Assembly (NCBI GenBank): GCA_027081375.1
Contig: JALWKR010000087.1
Span: forward strand, 1-5,910
Origin: Persephonella sp.
GTDB lineage: Bacteria; Aquificota; Aquificia; Aquificales; Hydrogenothermaceae
Reading direction: 5' to 3'
Length of the DNA: 5,910 nt
The position numbers and the translations under genes are program-made. The notes below the pieces were generated by a model. The model was not told where the DNA came from and ran no database searches. It saw only the letters and a program-made list of their open reading frames with translations. Shown one piece after another: positions 5,624 to 5,910 of the stretch (the stretch's first letter is position 1; each line of letters begins with the position of its first letter).

Positions 5624-5654
5624 ATTATACATGCTTATGATATATTTCTGTTAA
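5624..5654 (-). promoter_or_regulatory. Candidate sigma-70-type promoter of the PilZ gene
   Basis: On the minus strand a perfect TATAAT (5629-5624) lies about 35 nt upstream of the TTG start. The best -35 box is TTAACA (5654-5649, five of six bases) with a 19-nt spacer, which is long. Transcription would begin near 5617, giving a leader of about 29 nt that contains the AGGAAGGGG site. Confidence 0.5.
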
Positions 5655-5657
5655 AAT
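5636..5657 (+). promoter_or_regulatory. Weak candidate promoter elements for the patatin gene
   Basis: Two plausible -10 boxes precede the gene on the plus strand: TATGAT (5636-5641) and TAAAAT (5652-5657), each five of six to TATAAT. Neither has a convincing -35 box; TTAAAC (5612-5617) is the best for the first, with an 18-nt spacer. They lie over or beside the minus-strand PilZ promoter, so the two divergent promoters would overlap. Confidence 0.25.
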
Positions 5658-5684
5658 TTCACAAAAAATAAAGCAAAGAATATT

Positions 5685-5910
5685 ATGAAGTTTGGAGTTG
5701 TTTTATCAGGTGGAGCTGTTAGAGGTCTTGCTCATATAGGAGTTTTAAAAGCTTTAGAGGAAAATGGGATATATCCAAAGTACGTATCAGGTGCAAGTGC
5801 AGGGGCTATTATAGGAGTTTTTTATGGTGCAGGGTATTCCCCTAGGGAAATGGAAGAGATAGCTTTAAAAACCAATGTTTTTGAGTATATAAAACCTAAT
5901 ATTCCTCCAA
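5685..5910 (+). CDS. Patatin-like phospholipase (RssA/NTE type), N-terminal part only
   Basis: The frame begins at ATG 5685 and runs off the right edge after 75 complete codons. The start of the patatin fold is unmistakable: MKFGVVLSGGAVRGLAHIGV contains the glycine-rich oxyanion loop GGAVRG (9-14), and GASAG (36-40) is the nucleophile elbow with Ser38. The family hydrolyses acyl groups from phospholipids or lysophospholipids using a Ser-Asp dyad; the Asp (DGG/DGA motif) would lie beyond the window. There is no signal peptide, so this form is cytoplasmic, like RssA, unless later domains anchor it. Only a weak ribosome site (AAAGAA at 5675-5680) precedes the ATG. It is transcribed away from the PilZ gene. 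Whether a C-terminal outer-membrane domain is present (PlpD-like) cannot be seen, though the missing signal peptide argues against it. Confidence 0.9.
   Translation, partial: MKFGVVLSGGAVRGLAHIGVLKALEENGIYPKYVSGASAGAIIGVFYGAGYSPREMEEIALKTNVFEYIKPNIPP

Noticed and set aside
5338..5640. Plus-strand 100-codon frame
   Set aside because: Antisense to the N-terminal part of the PilZ gene and its promoter; no motif or ribosome site.

Overview
This is a strongly A+T-rich stretch of bacterial chromosome with tightly packed genes and proteins rich in Lys, Ile and Glu. It contains a Gram-negative envelope system (ExbB-ExbD-TonB) and a SCO-type copper/thiol protein. The ExbB is short and the TonB very lysine-rich. 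Together these suggest a thermophilic, respiring bacterium such as a member of the Aquificota (Hydrogenothermaceae or Desulfurobacteriaceae type). An A+T-rich Campylobacterota-like organism is the main alternative. This placement is inference from composition and gene style; there is no phylogenetic marker in the window.

Layout. From 1 to 1891, on the minus strand, lies the N-terminal 630 codons of a large exported protein. It is a probable lipoprotein with carboxypeptidase-regulatory-like and Ig-like beta domains and a cysteine cluster, and it continues beyond the left edge. From 1892 to 2108 is a divergent intergenic region. It holds a good sigma-70-type promoter for the lipoprotein (TTGACA, 17 bp, TATCCT), a perfect 9-bp inverted repeat bracketing that promoter's -35 box, and an 11-bp-period direct repeat just before the next gene. 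From 2109 to 4542, on the plus strand, is a four-gene operon: SCO1/SenC-family protein, exbB, exbD, tonB. The genes abut or overlap by 4 bases (TAA|ATG, ATGA, TTGA), so translation is probably coupled throughout. From 4545 to 5588, on the minus strand and converging on tonB with a 2-base gap, is a membrane-anchored PilZ (c-di-GMP receptor) protein. From 5589 to 5684 is a second divergent promoter region. From 5685 to the right edge is the start of a patatin-like phospholipase on the plus strand.

How the genes may work together. ExbB and ExbD form the proton-driven inner-membrane motor. TonB carries that energy across the periplasm to outer-membrane receptors for metals or other scarce nutrients. 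The first gene of the operon encodes a periplasmic-facing SCO protein with the CxxxC motif and distal His of copper-binding SCO proteins, plus an unusual Met/His-rich loop. The operon may therefore link metal (possibly copper) handling to TonB-dependent uptake. That link is inferred from gene order; no TonB-dependent receptor or oxidase gene lies in the window. The PilZ and patatin genes appear to be separate transcription units.

No tRNA, rRNA, CRISPR array, insertion sequence or convincing intrinsic terminator was seen. I do not see a clearly new defence or mobile system. The most interesting signals are the SCO-TonB linkage, the Met/His loop, the lysine-rich TonB linker and the inverted repeat over the lipoprotein promoter.
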